This document shows, piece after piece, positions 25,251 to 38,153 of a stretch of 64,000 nt of DNA. Each line of letters begins with the position of its first letter. Positions within the stretch are counted from its first letter, which is position 1. A model generated the notes under the pieces. That model worked only from the letters and a program-made list of their open reading frames with translations, was not told the origin of the DNA and did not search any database. Source of the stretch: Gossypium raimondii. Its lineage: Eukaryota > Streptophyta > Magnoliopsida > Malvales > Malvaceae. Location: the NCBI RefSeq assembly GCF_025698545.1, contig NC_068569.1, positions 620,001 to 684,000 on the forward strand, written 5' to 3'. Both the position numbers and the translations under genes were made by a program.

Positions 25251-28200
25251 ATGAGAGCTGGATTAAGTACGATCCAACAGACTCTGACGCCGGAGGCCGC
25301 CAGTGTGTTGAATCATTCGATAGCTGAAGCTAGCCGGAGGAATCACGGCCAAACGACGCCGCTCCATGTGGCGGCGACGCTCCTTTCATCTCCCACTGGA
25401 TTCCTTCGTCAAGCATGTATCAAATCCCACCCCAATTCCTCTCATCCCTTGCAGTGTCGAGCTTTGGAGCTTTGTTTCAGCGTGGCGCTGGAGCGTCTCC
25501 CCACCGCCCAAAACGCTAATAGTGGTAGCCCGGGGCAAGACCCACCAATCTCCAATGCCTTGATGGCTGCTCTTAAACGTGCTCAAGCCCATCAACGACG
25601 TGGATGTCCCGAGCAACAACAACAACCGCTTTTGGCTGTTAAAGTGGAATTAGAACAATTAATTATATCGATTCTTGATGATCCAAGTGTTAGTAGAGTC
25701 ATGCGTGAAGCTAGTTTTTCAAGTCCAGCAGTTAAAGCAACGATTGAACAATCATTGAACTCAACGTCTTCAAACTCAGCCAACACAACCGGTCCAATTG
25801 GATTGGGATTCAGACCTGTCGTAGCTCCCACTCCGGCCGTTGCCGCACCTTCCGCCAATCGGAATTTGTATTTGAATCCGAGATTACAGCAAGGAGCAGC
25901 CGGGCAACAAAGGAACGAAGAAGTGAAACGAGTGATTGATATCCTGATGAGGAGTAAAAAGATGAACCCAGTCTTGGTCGGTGAATCGGAACCGGAGTTG
26001 GTCGTTAAGGAGATATTGAGGAAGATTAAGAACAAAGAAATTGATGGGGTTTTGAGAAACGTTGAGGTGCTTCATTTGGAGAAAGATTTCGCATTGGATA
26101 AAACCCAAACCGTTGCTAAAATCAAGGAATTAGCCACTAAAGTTGGAGCAATGATTGGGAACTTGGATTGTGGAGGTGTGATTCTCGATTTGGGTGACTT
26201 AAAATGGTTGGTGGAGAGCAATCAGCCGATGGGTCTTGCCGGCGGAGTTCAACAACAACAACAGCAGCAACAAGTGGTATCTGAAGCTGGGCGTGCTGCG
26301 GTGGTTGAGATGGGTAAATTGTTGGGGAGATTCGGAGAAGGAAATGGAAGAGTTTGGTTGATTGGGACTGCTACATGTGAAACATATTTGAGATGTCAAG
26401 TGTATCATCCTTCAATGGAGAATGATTGGGATCTGCAAGCTGTTCCTATCGCTGCTAGAGCTCCTTCCCCAGGAATGTTTTCTAGGTATTTTTATTTTTA
26501 TCTTCTTTGGGAAGCTTTTTTTTTTTTTTTAATTCTTTCAGATTATGCTGGGAAAAGTTGAATTCATTTGAACATGGATAATATCTAATATGCCAGTAGA
26601 TGTGATTGAATATGGAATATTAATGGGTATCAAGAAATTTCTGTTAATAGAATCAGCCATGGTGTATATTTGCTCTAATAGATTTTATTCTGGGAAAAAT
26701 AAGCTTGATTCTGATCTAAAAATTTAATATTTCTTTTCCTGTCAGCTTTAAGACTTAGCGTAATGCAAAAAAGGGTTCCCTCACGTTGACAAGACCTTTT
26801 TACATTCATGTTTCAATTTGACTTTGTAGCTGCTGGGTATTATTGATTAACTTGTATTCTGCTTCTTATTTTTCAGGCTTGGGAGCAATGGGATACTTGG
26901 CAGCTCTGTTGAGTCACTATCTCCATTGAAGGGTTTTGCAACTACTGCTGCTCAACCTAGGCAACCCTCTGAGAATTTTGACCCTACTCGGAAAACAGGC
27001 TGTTGCCCGCAGTGCATGCAGAATTATAAACAAGATCTTACTAGACTTTTAGCGGCCAAGGAACATGAGCAACGCTCCTCTGATTTTAAATCAGAGCCAA
27101 CTCGGCCGGCATTGCCACAGTGGTTGCAGAATGCTAAGGCCCATGATAGTGATATCAAAACTATGGATCAGGCGCAGGTAACAAGCTTATTAGGTTCTTT
27201 TTTGTGTGTGCGCGCTCTGTGTTGAATATTTGCAGAGGTTAATCTTTGTTTTTTTCCTCTTATATTGAAGCTTTGTTTTTATGGTGTCGTGTTATATACA
27301 GGCTAAGGATCAAGATATGATCTGGACGCAGAAGACCCAAGAGTTGCAGAAGAAATGGAACGATACGTGCTTGCATGTCCATCCGAGTTTTCATCAGCCG
27401 AGTCTAGGCTCTGAGAGATTCACTCCTGCAGCTCTCTCGATGGCGAGCTTGTACAATTCGAGTCTGCTAGGACGCCAACCTTTCCAACCGAAATTACCAT
27501 TGAACAAAAACACTGGGGAGGCACTACAACTGAACCCAAGTCTAGTAGCTAGCCAACCAATGGAACAGGCAAGTAGCCCACCAGGAAGCCCTGTAAAGAC
27601 GGATCTTGTTCTTGGGCGACCGAAGATCATTGAGACAAGTCCTGAAAAACCCCATAAAGAGCGTTTAAGGGACTTTTTGGGCTGCATACCTTCTGAACCA
27701 CAGAACAAGTTCCAAGATTTGCAAAGCAATAAGTTGTTGAACACATTAGATATCGAGTCATTCAAGAAACTACTTAAAGGTTTAACAGAGAAAGTTTGGT
27801 GGCAGCGAGATGCGGCATCTGCAGTGGCCACAACAGTGACGCAGTGTAAATTAGGCAATGGAAAACGACGGGGTACTGGTTCAAAGGGCGACATTTGGTT
27901 ATTGTTTACTGGCCCTGACAAGGTTGGCAAGAAGAAGATGGCATTGGCCCTCTCAGATCAAGTATGTAGAGCTCATCCGGTAGTGATATGTGTCGGGTCA
28001 AGACGTGGTGATGGGGAATCCGATGTGCATTTCCGTGGTAAAACAGTAGTGGATAAAATAGCGGAGGCAGTTAGGAGAAACCCGTTCTCGGTAGTAGTGC
28101 TTGAAGATATCGATGAAGCAGATATGCTGGTTAGAGGCAGCATTAAACGAGCGATGGAGAGAGGTCGACTTGCTGATTCTCACGGTCGTGAGATCAGTCT

Positions 28201-28933
28201 AGGAAATGTTATCTTCATCCTTACTGCAAATTGGTTACCAGGGAATCTTAATCTCTCATCAAATGGTATTATTACCCTGGATGAAAAGAAGCTTGTCGGT
28301 TTAGCTAGCGGAGGTTGGCAGTTAAAGTTATCTCTTAGTGAGAAAACCGCAAAGCGTCAAGCCAGTTGGCTCCATGATGAAGACAGAGCAACGAAACCTA
28401 GGAAGGAAACCGGTTCGTTATCGTTTGATCTTAATGAAGCCGCTGATGTGGAAGACGACAAAGCCGATGGATCACACAATTCCAGTGATCTCACGGTGGA
28501 TCATGAAGAAGGACAAGGCCTCACAAACAGACTATTATCCAACTCAACATCATCATCAGTACCCCATGAGCTACTCAATTCCGTCGACGATGCCATCATT
28601 TTTAAACCTGTCGATTTTGGTCCCATTAGGCGCGACATTTCTGATTTCATAACCAAAAAGTTCTGCAGTGTCATTGGCGACAGGGTAACGATCAAGATCG
28701 TAGATGAAGCTCTGGAAAAGATTACAAGTGGGGTATGGATAGGTCGAACTGGATTAGAAGAATGGACTGAGAAAGCATTGGTTCCAAGCTTACAACAACT
28801 GAAAACACGATTGCCGGCATCGGAGGAGTCATCACTAGTGTTCCGACTGGAACTCGATTCCGAAACATGTAATCGAAACAATGGAGATTGGCTTCCTAGT
28901 AGTGTGAAGGTAGATGTTGATGATGGGTTCTGA
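25251..28933 (+). CDS. SMAX1: SMAX1-type SMXL protein (D53/Clp ATPase-like repressor)
   Basis: Exons 25251-26485, 26877-27177 and 27302-28933 join in frame with GT..AG introns to give 1055 residues. SMXL proteins are nuclear co-repressors; the SMAX1 clade is degraded through KAI2-MAX2 in karrikin/KL signalling. Seen here: an N-terminal double Clp-N region (about 1-165, starting MRAGLSTIQQTLTPEAA), a first degenerate ATPase segment near 222-260 (NPVLVGESEPELVVKEILRK) and a polyQ run near 333-341. The second ATPase-like domain has a degenerate Walker A (GPDKVGKKK, 716-724), the FRGKT degron motif (756-760) and LEDIDEAD. An EAR-like LSFDLNE lies at 885-891. The N-terminus matches SMAX1/SMXL2 better than SMXL6/7/8 from recall. 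The start ATG follows a GAA-repeat leader. Length is slightly above the usual 950-1050. Confidence 0.93.
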
Positions 28934-31900
28934 TAGTGAAGGAAATATATATGATTAAATAAAAAATATATATATTTATACTTGGTTGCTAGCTCAAAAT
29001 CAAAAAAGAATTGATTGAATGAAGAATGAAGGGGGGGGTAAAGTTGGTATTTGAGTTGGATAGAGATGTAAATATGCTCAACTGTATTTTGACGGTTGAG
29101 AGGGGTAAAAAAGGAGATGATTAGCAAAGGGAGATGGAGATGTTGATAGATTAACGGTGCTCCTTATTTTTAGTAATCACACATTTTGTCTCCCATTTTC
29201 TTTTATTATTATATTATTTCATTTCTTTTACTCCTCAACCACATTTTGGACCATCCTCTTTATTTATTTTACAAAATCAACATATGGGAAAACATGACGT
29301 ATAGCTGATAGGATTCTACATATAAAAATGTAGGGCAAAACTACCATGTTCACAAACAAAATGCAAAATTGAAGGAATCAGAAAAGGTATTATATTATTA
29401 TAATCACTGTTTAAACATACTTGATCACAAAGCTCTGCTTGTTGTTGAGTGCAGATGCATATCATGCAAAAAAGGCAAAAGAAACAAAAGGGACGGTGGG
29501 GTTATTATTTTCTTCCCTAACTTTACATTATATTGTGGCAAATGTCTATTTGATTATGTCAGCCTTTTTTAGACTGAAATAAAAAGAAACACCCCCCAAC
29601 CACTCCACATCCAATAAGCATATTCTTCTTACAAACTTCAATTCCTCTTTAATTAATTAATATGCTTTTTCAGTTCTACTTTGTCTTATGAGCCATGCAT
29701 GTGGAACATTTGGAATGTTTGGTAAATTATGATGAATCACGCGTGCCATTTCATTTTTGCCTTCCTCCTATAATCAAAATTAATAAACCCCTGCAATCTC
29801 ATTTCTCAAAACCATTTCTGCTTGTTTTTTTGTTTGTTTCATATGTAACTTAATACTTGAATTTCACATTTTTCCTTAACGTCGCATCTATGACTTTTTC
29901 TTTTCCTTGATTCTATATATCCCGTTACCAAAAATGACATCATCATTATTAAATTATTTTATTTTTATTTCCTTTTAATTTTCAAGTAGATTTTCTTCTA
30001 ATTGAGTTAGGGAGAAACCCCAACCCTCTCTTAAAATATATTTTGATATATATCTTAAAAAGTGGTTGCTTTTATAATGATTGTTCACCCCAAAAGGGAG
30101 TTTGATTTGAAAATAAAAGGGTGAAAAATGGTTTAAAAATGAGTTGGCGGATTTTGAATCGGAATGTGGAAGGAACCAAAATTCAAGTTTAATTGATGCC
30201 AAATTGCATTTTAACACCTAATTCTCATTCTATACCGTTTCAGTAAATCAGATAATTTGGTATCATTAAAAATAAAATAAAAAGAATTTAGTTTTATTTT
30301 TTTTATGATTAATTAAATGTATATAATGTATTCATATAATTAAATTCGACTCCAATATAAGTTTTGTCAACACGCTTTTTGTGTACTCGAAACCGTCCAA
30401 TGGCATCTCATATTTGTCAAAACTAATGACAATGGTGAAATTATATGGGATACGATGTGTCCATGATGATGGAACATAAAAAGGAGAAACAGTGACATGC
30501 AATTGCAATGGCTAAAAACTCATTAGTATTATTAATTTTTTTAAAAAAAAGAAGAGGTTGATGACCTGAACTGTTAACCAGCATGCATTGTTGCGTCTAT
30601 GCATTCACCCACGACTTTCCTCACACTATATAATATATGTGAAAAGAACAATCCTTTTTCTGTTACGCATGCAATTTCTTTTCTTTTGACTTTTTAATTT
30701 TTGTTTCAATTAAAACTCTTATTTTTCTCTACCTTGGCTAAGAATCGCAGATCAGATAAAAAGTTTGAAAATGAAAAGAAAAAAGAGCCCAGTTTCAGAT
30801 ACTTGGTTTTTTTTTTTTAATATATAAAAAAAGCTTGGATAAAGATGCTGCTGTGGTGCATATGAAATTATAAATCAATATCACATATGGTCGTCCAGAA
30901 TCCTCGAATGATCCGAATAAACGACCTGGCATTTCCATGTGTTGGATTCCCTGTTTTAGGATTACTTACCCTTGTTATGTTCCTATGCACAGTAGGAGAT
31001 GACTTAAACCATCCTTCATTTTGGCAGGCACCAAAGCTTTCTTATCTATTACATGTTCACACCCGCAGTTTAGATGTATGGTTCTAGTCTTAGCTCACTC
31101 AGCGCAATCAATAGGATGTACGTTTGAATGGTCTTAAATGTGTCTGAGAACGAATTTCAGGTAGAAGTAAGTATTTTATCAAAGACATTTACAATTTTGG
31201 TTTAAATCTACCAAAGAGTCCCAAGCTCTTGCAATTTTTAAAATTTTAGTCCCTCTGTTATAAGGTTCCTTTATTTTATTAAAAAAAATAGATATTGAGT
31301 TTTTCTGTTTGTAATAATTTAAAAATCTTGGTTCAATTATTAATATTATAAAATATTTAAATATTTTTAATGATGACATAATATAACCTTAAAGTGTCAC
31401 ATCATCAATCTTATAAAATTCAAGTTCTGGGATCAAATTAAGAAAACGTGTCAAGTTTCGAGACTAATATAAATAAAAAAAGTTCAAAGATTAAATTGAA
31501 AAAAATTGAAGGGCCAAATTAGAAAAAGTGTTATTTTATCTAAAAATACACTTTGAATATGAATCTCTCTAGAAAACTGGAAGTTAGACAAAGGATGGAG
31601 GAAGTTGATAACATGTATGGTAAAAGTGGGGTTGGACCCACGTGCGTCGGCGGCTAAACCGAAAGGTGAAGGAAGGGAAGGCGTGGCGCAAGCGGTCCAG
31701 GTCCACCTGAACCGGGACCCTCACATCTTTAGTTGAATAGACCCCTCAACCACTTTGGGTAGAATCCCCCAACCGTTAAAAAGGCTTCCCTTTCCGTAAG
31801 GCCGGTGGGTGCTTATTACTTTCCCACCAAATTTCCAACCTTTGCAATTCCATTAATGCCTTTAAGAAAAAAAAAAAACCCAACTCTAATATCACAACAA

Positions 31901-33825
31901 TACCACAAGTTTTATTTGGGTGGGTTTAATGTTCCAATCTTGTATAAGCTTTAAATCAATTAATATTGTTGTTGTAATAAGTAAAAAGATGTAAGTTTAA
32001 GTGTATTTAAACACGTTTTAACCTATAATTTAAGGGTTTAAAAGATTATAAATAGTAGTAAGAAATTATGTCACAATCACCATGATTAATGCTAGATTAT
32101 GAATAAATTTAAAGAAGATCATTTTAACATGATACAAAAAAATACTCATGTCTCAACATGATGTAAATACGTTTGATTAATGCAACATGTTATGTATTTA
32201 TGGTAAAAGTATTATGAAGTCATTGTATTAAGAGTTAAATTACATTTTATTTTATTTATTCAAAAATTGAGTAAATTAGTCAATGAACGTTAAATAAAAG
32301 AGTAAATTGTTTTATTCTATTAAAATTAATTCGTTTTACGGTTAAAAACTAGCGTGATTGATAAAATAATTAGACAATTACACACCACGTGTATATTAAG
32401 AACCGAATTTAAAACGGTAAAATAGATAAAATTATTTATATAAAATATAAAGAAATACAAAATATACCTAAACCCGAGAGAGAAAGTGTTAAAGAAGGAT
32501 ACCAAATGCATTAACTTTTTCTCCTAACATGAAAAAGTAGAGGCTGACATCTCAAGTTTTATCCTACTATATATTTTTTTGAAGTTCCTTTTAGAAACAC
32601 AAAAGATAAGGATTGGATTAATGTTAGTGTATTTATAATCTGAAATACCCACTTGCATGATTTGTTTTCCTTTTTACATTTTAAAAGCTTAAAGTGGATC
32701 CACTTTGGGTTTGGAATAAAATAATTGAGATATTTATTTATTATAATTAGAATGAAAAGGGTTTGGAAAAACAAGTAGATGACAAAGCACAACATCACCC
32801 TTTTCTTGCTCATCTTTATGTATGTATATATGCAGTGCAGAATTTTAGAATTAGAGCAACATGCTTACCTGTTCCCTCTCTTTACATTTTTAATTATTTA
32901 TTTATCAACTTTGGTCTCACTTTTTTATTCACCCTATTAACCAATAAAGAGGGGTTGGGGCATCGGGAATCACACATAAATAAAGGGTTTTTTTTTGTGT
33001 GGGAATCCCTAACCTCTAGGACTCCAATTGGACACCCATTCCTTAATTGGTCCCTATTCTTGTTTGCTTCTAAACCAGCAATTTTGGGTTATTTTGTCCT
33101 TTTTGAGGAACTTTGCTTTTATGACTCTTATATATATTATAAATAGAGGTGTTTATCAGTCAAATATCAAATTATTAGTAAATTTTATACTTCTTTAAAT
33201 TTGATCCGACTTGAAATATAATCTCAGCTTTTACTCTGATATACCCATATTTATAAATGTCTAACTCAAGCCTATCCATATTATTATTTAATTTTTAAAT
33301 ATTATATTATGTTATTTTATATTTTTATATTTATTAAAATTTTAAACACAAACACCTCAACATATTTTTTAACGTTTACACTATAGATTTTATATTTATT
33401 TTTATATAAATTACATACTATATAAAAATAAAATAATTGTAGTACAAAGTATAAAACGAGCTAAGTTTGAATTTTGAATGTTAGAGCCTAAGTCTAAACC
33501 ATATTTTAACACATTTTTTTACTTAAACTCATTTTTGAGCTTCATATTATCTAAAGCCTCTCACTAAGATCCTAAAATTAGACCAGTACTCTAACCCTAA
33601 ATAGGTATAATTACATTTAATTATATCAACAATTTTAATCAAGTCAATCATTACATGCATAGCATTGGACTAAACAAATTTAAGTCAAATTAATTCTGAT
33701 AAATTAACTAACCAATCACATATAATTTTTAAATAATAAAACTCAAATCAAAATGTTGAATATTTCGGTGTTTTAAGGCTTCACTAATTATGGTGAAAAT
33801 TGGTTTAAAGAAATGTTTCACAATT
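28934..33825. other. Intergenic DNA between SMAX1 and the next repeat
   Basis: The first few hundred bases probably hold the SMAX1 3' UTR. An open frame at 30887-31087 (66 codons) in GC-richer sequence has no recognisable similarity. About 31600-31850 is strikingly GC-rich for this window ('gacccacgtgcgtcggcgg', 'gcgtggcgcaagcggtccagg') without a usable frame. About 31160-31560 and 33145-33610 look like decayed repeats. A 127-codon frame at 32763-33146 is unsupported. Confidence 0.45.
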
Positions 33826-34478
33826 AGGGTGATCATGGGTCAAGTAGGACCAAGACTCAATAGAATTTTAAGCCTATTTTTTAGACCCAGGCTTAGTTAG
33901 ACTCGAAAAATGAGGTTAAAATTTTGCCCAGGCCTGACCCAAATAAAAATGATAAAATTCGAGCTCGACTTGCCTGTATTGATGTTTTTTTTATAATATT
34001 ATTTTTATATAAAAATAAATTCAAAAAATACAATACATAAAATACACTAAAAACATTAAAATAAAGGTTTCCTAATAAAATGAAAATAAATTTAAAAAAT
34101 ATTTATACTTAAATAACACTAAAATAGGTGAACTGAACAAACAAATGCCTCTACATTAATAGCAAAATTAATAATAAAAACAAGAATTATACGATATCCA
34201 AACAATAACAAAAAATAGTAACAATATAATAACGAAATGACGGCAAAACAGCAACAAAACATAGCGGCAAAACAGTAGAAACAAAAACAAAACAGTGAAA
34301 ATAATAGGCAAACACAACAACAAATTTTTTTTCCAAATTCGGGTCGGGTCGGGCATAGGCCCAAAAAAACTTACTCAATGCTCAACTCGTTTAGAAAGCG
34401 GGCTTTATTTTTTAGCCTATATTTTTATCCAAATCCTCTCACTTTTCCAATAGGCCTTTAGGCTGGGCCAATGTCTAC
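33826..34478 (+). mobile_element. hAT-related non-autonomous element, copy 2
   Basis: The left end reads GGGTGATCATGGGTCAAGT and the right end CTGGGCCAATGTCTACCC. 'gcccaggcctgaccc' and 'gggtcgggtcgggcataggccc' lie inside. The A-rich core (about 34005-34330) shares blocks such as 'acactaaaaacattaaaataaa', 'tatttatacttaaataacact' and 'aacaaacaaatgcc' with the elements at 18957-19583 (inverted) and 52481-52908. Overlapping reverse frames at 34119-34378 are shadows of this A-rich core, not genes. No clean target duplication was found. Confidence 0.6.
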
Positions 34479-35104
34479 CCACAATATTATTGTTTTTATA
34501 TAATGATTAAGAGATTCACTTATGATATGGCTGAGTTTTAAATTTATGTCAATACTTTAATTAGAATAAAATATTTAAACTAATGGCATTATAAATATTG
34601 AAATGCCAAATTATATAAAGAATTCAAGTATAAAGATCAAATCTTAAATTTTAATATATTTCAAGGATCAAAATTAAAATTGAAGTATATTTATTGAAAG
34701 TAAAAAAGAAAAGACGGCATGCCAAATGTGAAAGAAGGAAGGCTTGAAGTAGTAGTATAGATAGAGTCGAGATGTTGAAGATGAGAGATGTATTATATGG
34801 TCAAATGTTGAACAAAGGCTTTAAGGAAAAAGAGATATAAAACTAAAAAGGTTAGGCAATGAACAATAACCAACCAATCACTGTCCTAATGGTTAGTTGA
34901 CGAATTAGGTAAAGCTCCCAAAAAGGAAAGGAAAAAACAACAAAAAGAATAAAAGATAGTCAAGAATTAATTAATACCTAATTGAACCACACATTCTTTC
35001 TATATGACTCCGTTTTCGTTATAAGTAATTAGGGATAATTTCAGTCTATGTTGTTAAATTTGATCAATTTTAGTCTTAATCTAATAATAACAGTTAAATA
35101 TGTT

Positions 35105-35435
35105 TAGTTAAATTATGCAATTAGTCTTGTATTATGTATAAGTTTATAGATTTAATCCACATTCACCAATTGGATCATTCTTAATGCAAATGACAATTGT
35201 TAAATTTATTATCTAGTTTTTATGAGTCGAATGCGAAAACAACAAACAAACATAGTATTACATATGTAATAATATGTTTGATGCATCAATTTTTTATTAA
35301 AAAAACTTAACTTGATGAATTTAATAGTCGTTATTTGGTTAGGACTAGAATTTTCAAATTTTAAAAGTACAATGACTAAAATGACCAATTTAAAGTACAT
35401 ATATTAAATCCACAACTTACACAAAATATAATGTT
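35105..35435. repeat. Candidate foldback element
   Basis: The left block 'tgtattatgtataagtttatag' with 'atttaatccac' and 'accaattggatcatt' is mirrored on the right by 'atgaccaattta', 'attaaatccacaacttacac' and 'aaaatataatg'. Similar 'acttacaaagta..gtactt' blocks occur at 41590-42000 and 43440-43865, suggesting a dispersed family. Ends are not exact. Confidence 0.45.
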
Positions 35436-35624
35436 TGATAGCGAATTTGACAAATTAATAATAATACATGAAATATGTACAATATTAGAATAAATAGTAG
35501 ATTAAATTGTAAGTAAAATAAAATTAAACATGTGAATGCATTAGATTAAGAATGCTAAATGAATACAATTATTTATAATGGTGTTGTCATCAATTCTAAG
35601 TTAGTGTCGGGTTAATTAAAATGT

Positions 35625-36060
35625 ATACAAAATTTTGAAATGAAGCTTTTGAGCAGTAAATTTAAGGTTTCACCAATGCAACCATAAGCCATTTTAAAAT
35701 AAAAATAAAAAAATTAAAGTACCGTCGAATAATGTAACTTGTTTTAAATACGAAAAGATATTTTGGTATATAAAATTAAAGTACCATCGAATAATCCAAA
35801 CTTGATTCGTGGCACCAACTCAAGCAAGGGCTTAAATAATAGTAAAAATAGATACAATTGATGGTGGTAGTAAAATGCATAAAATTAAATTGTTTGAAAA
35901 TTTCAAAATAAAGCTTTTATTTAGTGGTAAATTTAAAGTTTTACCACCGCAATTAGTGTGGATTCAAATCCCATCATAAACATTCTTTTAAAATAAAAGA
36001 CTAAAATATCTCCAAATAATATAACATATTTTAAATACAAAGAAATATTTTTTGTAATTT
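35625..36060 (+). repeat. Two related SINE-like units in direct orientation
   Basis: The unit at about 35870-36060 contains AAAGCTTTTATTTAGTGGTA, then a B-box-like GTGGATTCAAATCCCATC, then an A-rich tail. The unit at about 35625-35775 shares the 'aagcttttgagcagtaaatttaaggtttcacca' opening and the 'aaagtaccgtcgaataatgtaac..ttttaaatac' tail. About 45755-45840 carries a reverse-strand relative ('gatttgagcccatataaa' followed by 'taccactcaaataatg'). Pol III box-like motifs suggest a tRNA-derived SINE family; this is inference. Confidence 0.45.
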
Positions 36061-36430
36061 CCTTAATTGAATTGATACGTTAAAACTGAAATCAATTGCA
36101 CCACATATCTATAGTATTGTGAAAATACATTCTTGACGTACCAAAATTTTATTCTAGAAATATTATCAAATATTTTATTTATCTTTTAATTTTTAAAATA
36201 TAACTTAAGGAGAAATAGAAAAATCTGCAATCGAAAACAAATGATGAAGTTGGACTAGTTTTTTGGTGGATACAATTAGATGACGAGGCTTGGCCCAAAT
36301 TTAAATTGGGTCGTTTAACTTGTACCAAGCTCCGTCCTTAATTAGGGATAAACTGTACTATCTACCCCAAACCTACAATTCGCTTCGCTTGTGGTCTATT
36401 AATTTTAGGCCCAACATAATTTGAATTTTA

Positions 36431-37459
36431 GGATCCGTTTGTTTACATGTAAAAGGTTTTACGAAAAATGCTTTCCGTATTTTCCTGTATTTGTTTCACA
36501 GAAAATAGTTTGGTCAACAGAAAATGACTTACAAGTCAACATAAAATAAACATTTTTCCTTGTAAAATGACTTACCATTTTGAGAAGCGTAAGTTATTTT
36601 CCGAAAAAGAGCTCTTCAATAAATAATTTTACTTTTATATAAAAATTAACTTAAATCAAGTATAATATTACTATATTGATAATAAATTTTTTATTTTAAA
36701 ATATTTAAAATATTAATATAAAATATTATATTTTTAATATTATTAAACATATGTATTTAATTATTGACATTTAGTCATATAATAAATTATTAATATAATA
36801 AATTATTTTAATAAATTATTTAATATTTAAATTTTATTTTAATAGTAAAATTTAAAATAATAATTTTAAATAATATTATTCACTTGAAAATATCAATATT
36901 AATATTTTAATACTAAATATTTATTACAATTATAAATATATTAATAATAAATATTTTGTAGTATAAATGTTAAAATATGTCATAAGTCTATATACTCTTC
37001 ACAAGTTTGCAATTTAGTTTCGTACTTTTATTTTCAAAATTTAATCCTCTACTTTTCGATTTGAAAATCAAGTCAAATTCTTGACATTGTTGATTTTTTT
37101 GTCAATTTTGTTAAATTCGCATTTTAAATAAAAAATACTCAGTTGGTAGTCATGTAACAAAAATAATCATTGTAATGAACCTAAATTTAATAAAATATTT
37201 TTAATATATGTAAAAACAATGTAAAATATAAAAGTATAGATATAAAATAAACTCAATTAAACAATGAAAAAAACCTCAAATGTATGTTTGTTTAATTGAA
37301 AACGACATTTATGAAATATTTTTAAAGAACCTGCCAAACAAAAGAAAATATTGTACACAGATTCATCTAAACACCAGAAAATATTAGCTTTTTCAGAAAA
37401 GTAAGTTATTTTTCAGAAATTATTTTCCGAAAGCCATTTTTAGTGAAACAAACGGAGCC
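36431..37459. mobile_element. PIF/Harbinger-like non-autonomous element, 1029 bp
   Basis: The left end GGATCCGTTTGTTTACATGT pairs with the right end in reverse complement, GGCTCCGTTTGTTTCACTAA. A TTA trinucleotide flanks each side (36428-36430 and 37460-37462), the duplication expected of PIF/Harbinger elements. Sub-terminal 'gaaaatgacttac..aagcgtaagttattttccgaaaa' blocks are mirrored near 37380-37430. The interior is extremely AT-rich without a transposase frame. A block at about 36965-37200 ('aagtctatatactcttcac' onward) resembles another dispersed repeat also seen at 23570-23760, so a nested insertion is likely. Confidence 0.72.
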
Positions 37460-37462
37460 TTA

Positions 37463-38153
37463 GTGTCGTTTGTAGTAATAATTAAACTTCATTTTAAATT
37501 ATTTAATATTTATATCATCAAATAAAATATTTAATTAGTACCAACTTTTGTCAAATAGATTTGTATGTTAATAAGTAAAATGATATTTCAACTTTCCAAC
37601 TAAATTCATTTTAATATTTATATTTTTATTTAAGAATAAGTTATATCAGAAAGATCATAAAAATTATTTTTCAGGCATCAATAATATTATTCTCATACAC
37701 TCATCCATATTTAAAATTGTCTCTAATCCAATTTAACTTTAATTAAAACATTTAAAATAGTTAATCCAAATTATAGAAAACGGAAAAAAGTGGTTACTAG
37801 CCTTTGTTTTTATTTTAGGTTTCTTGATCGATTTTATAAATTGTTTTGTCTCTTTGATTAAAATTTTGGTTGACTTGTTTTTAAATGTTTTAACTAAAAT
37901 TAAATTGAATTTAATAGTTATTTCCTTTTTAATTCTTGAATTTAAATTTAAATAAAAAATTGTAATATTAAAGACTGGAGGAGATAAGAGTGGAGCCATT
38001 CAAGAATCAAAATATATCAACAGTCTTGTATTTGTTTGCAAGAGAGAGGCGTGGTCACTAATGAATTTCACTTTCTATTGTTGTTGTCAATATAAAATTT
38101 AGACCCAGAAAAACTGCAACCCCAATTGTTTGAACTGAAATTATTGTAGGATA
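37463..38153 (+). promoter_or_regulatory. SCY2 upstream region
   Basis: AT-rich sequence without a gene; the reverse frame at 37739-37999 is low-complexity. A possible TATA element, CAATATAAAATTT, lies about 55-65 bases before the SCY2 start codon, closer than usual unless the leader is very short. No other motif is defensible. Confidence 0.3.

Larger units (their letters stand above)
34479..36430. other. AT-rich intergenic DNA with SINE-like and foldback repeats
   Basis: No gene was recognised. A foldback candidate lies at about 35105-35435 and two related SINE-like units at about 35625-35775 and 35870-36060; all are listed separately. The remainder holds simple AT-rich sequence. Confidence 0.5.

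Noticed and set aside
25386..26408. Several reverse-strand open frames up to 147 codons
   Set aside because: They overlap SMAX1 exon 1 exactly and reflect its codon pattern; no independent start context or similarity.
28501..29127. 208-codon reverse frame at the SMAX1 3' end
   Set aside because: Most of it is antisense to conserved SMAX1 coding sequence and the rest is A/T-rich UTR.
34119..34378. Three overlapping Cys/Phe-rich reverse frames
   Set aside because: They translate the low-complexity CAA/AAC-rich core of a hAT-related element and have no real protein character.
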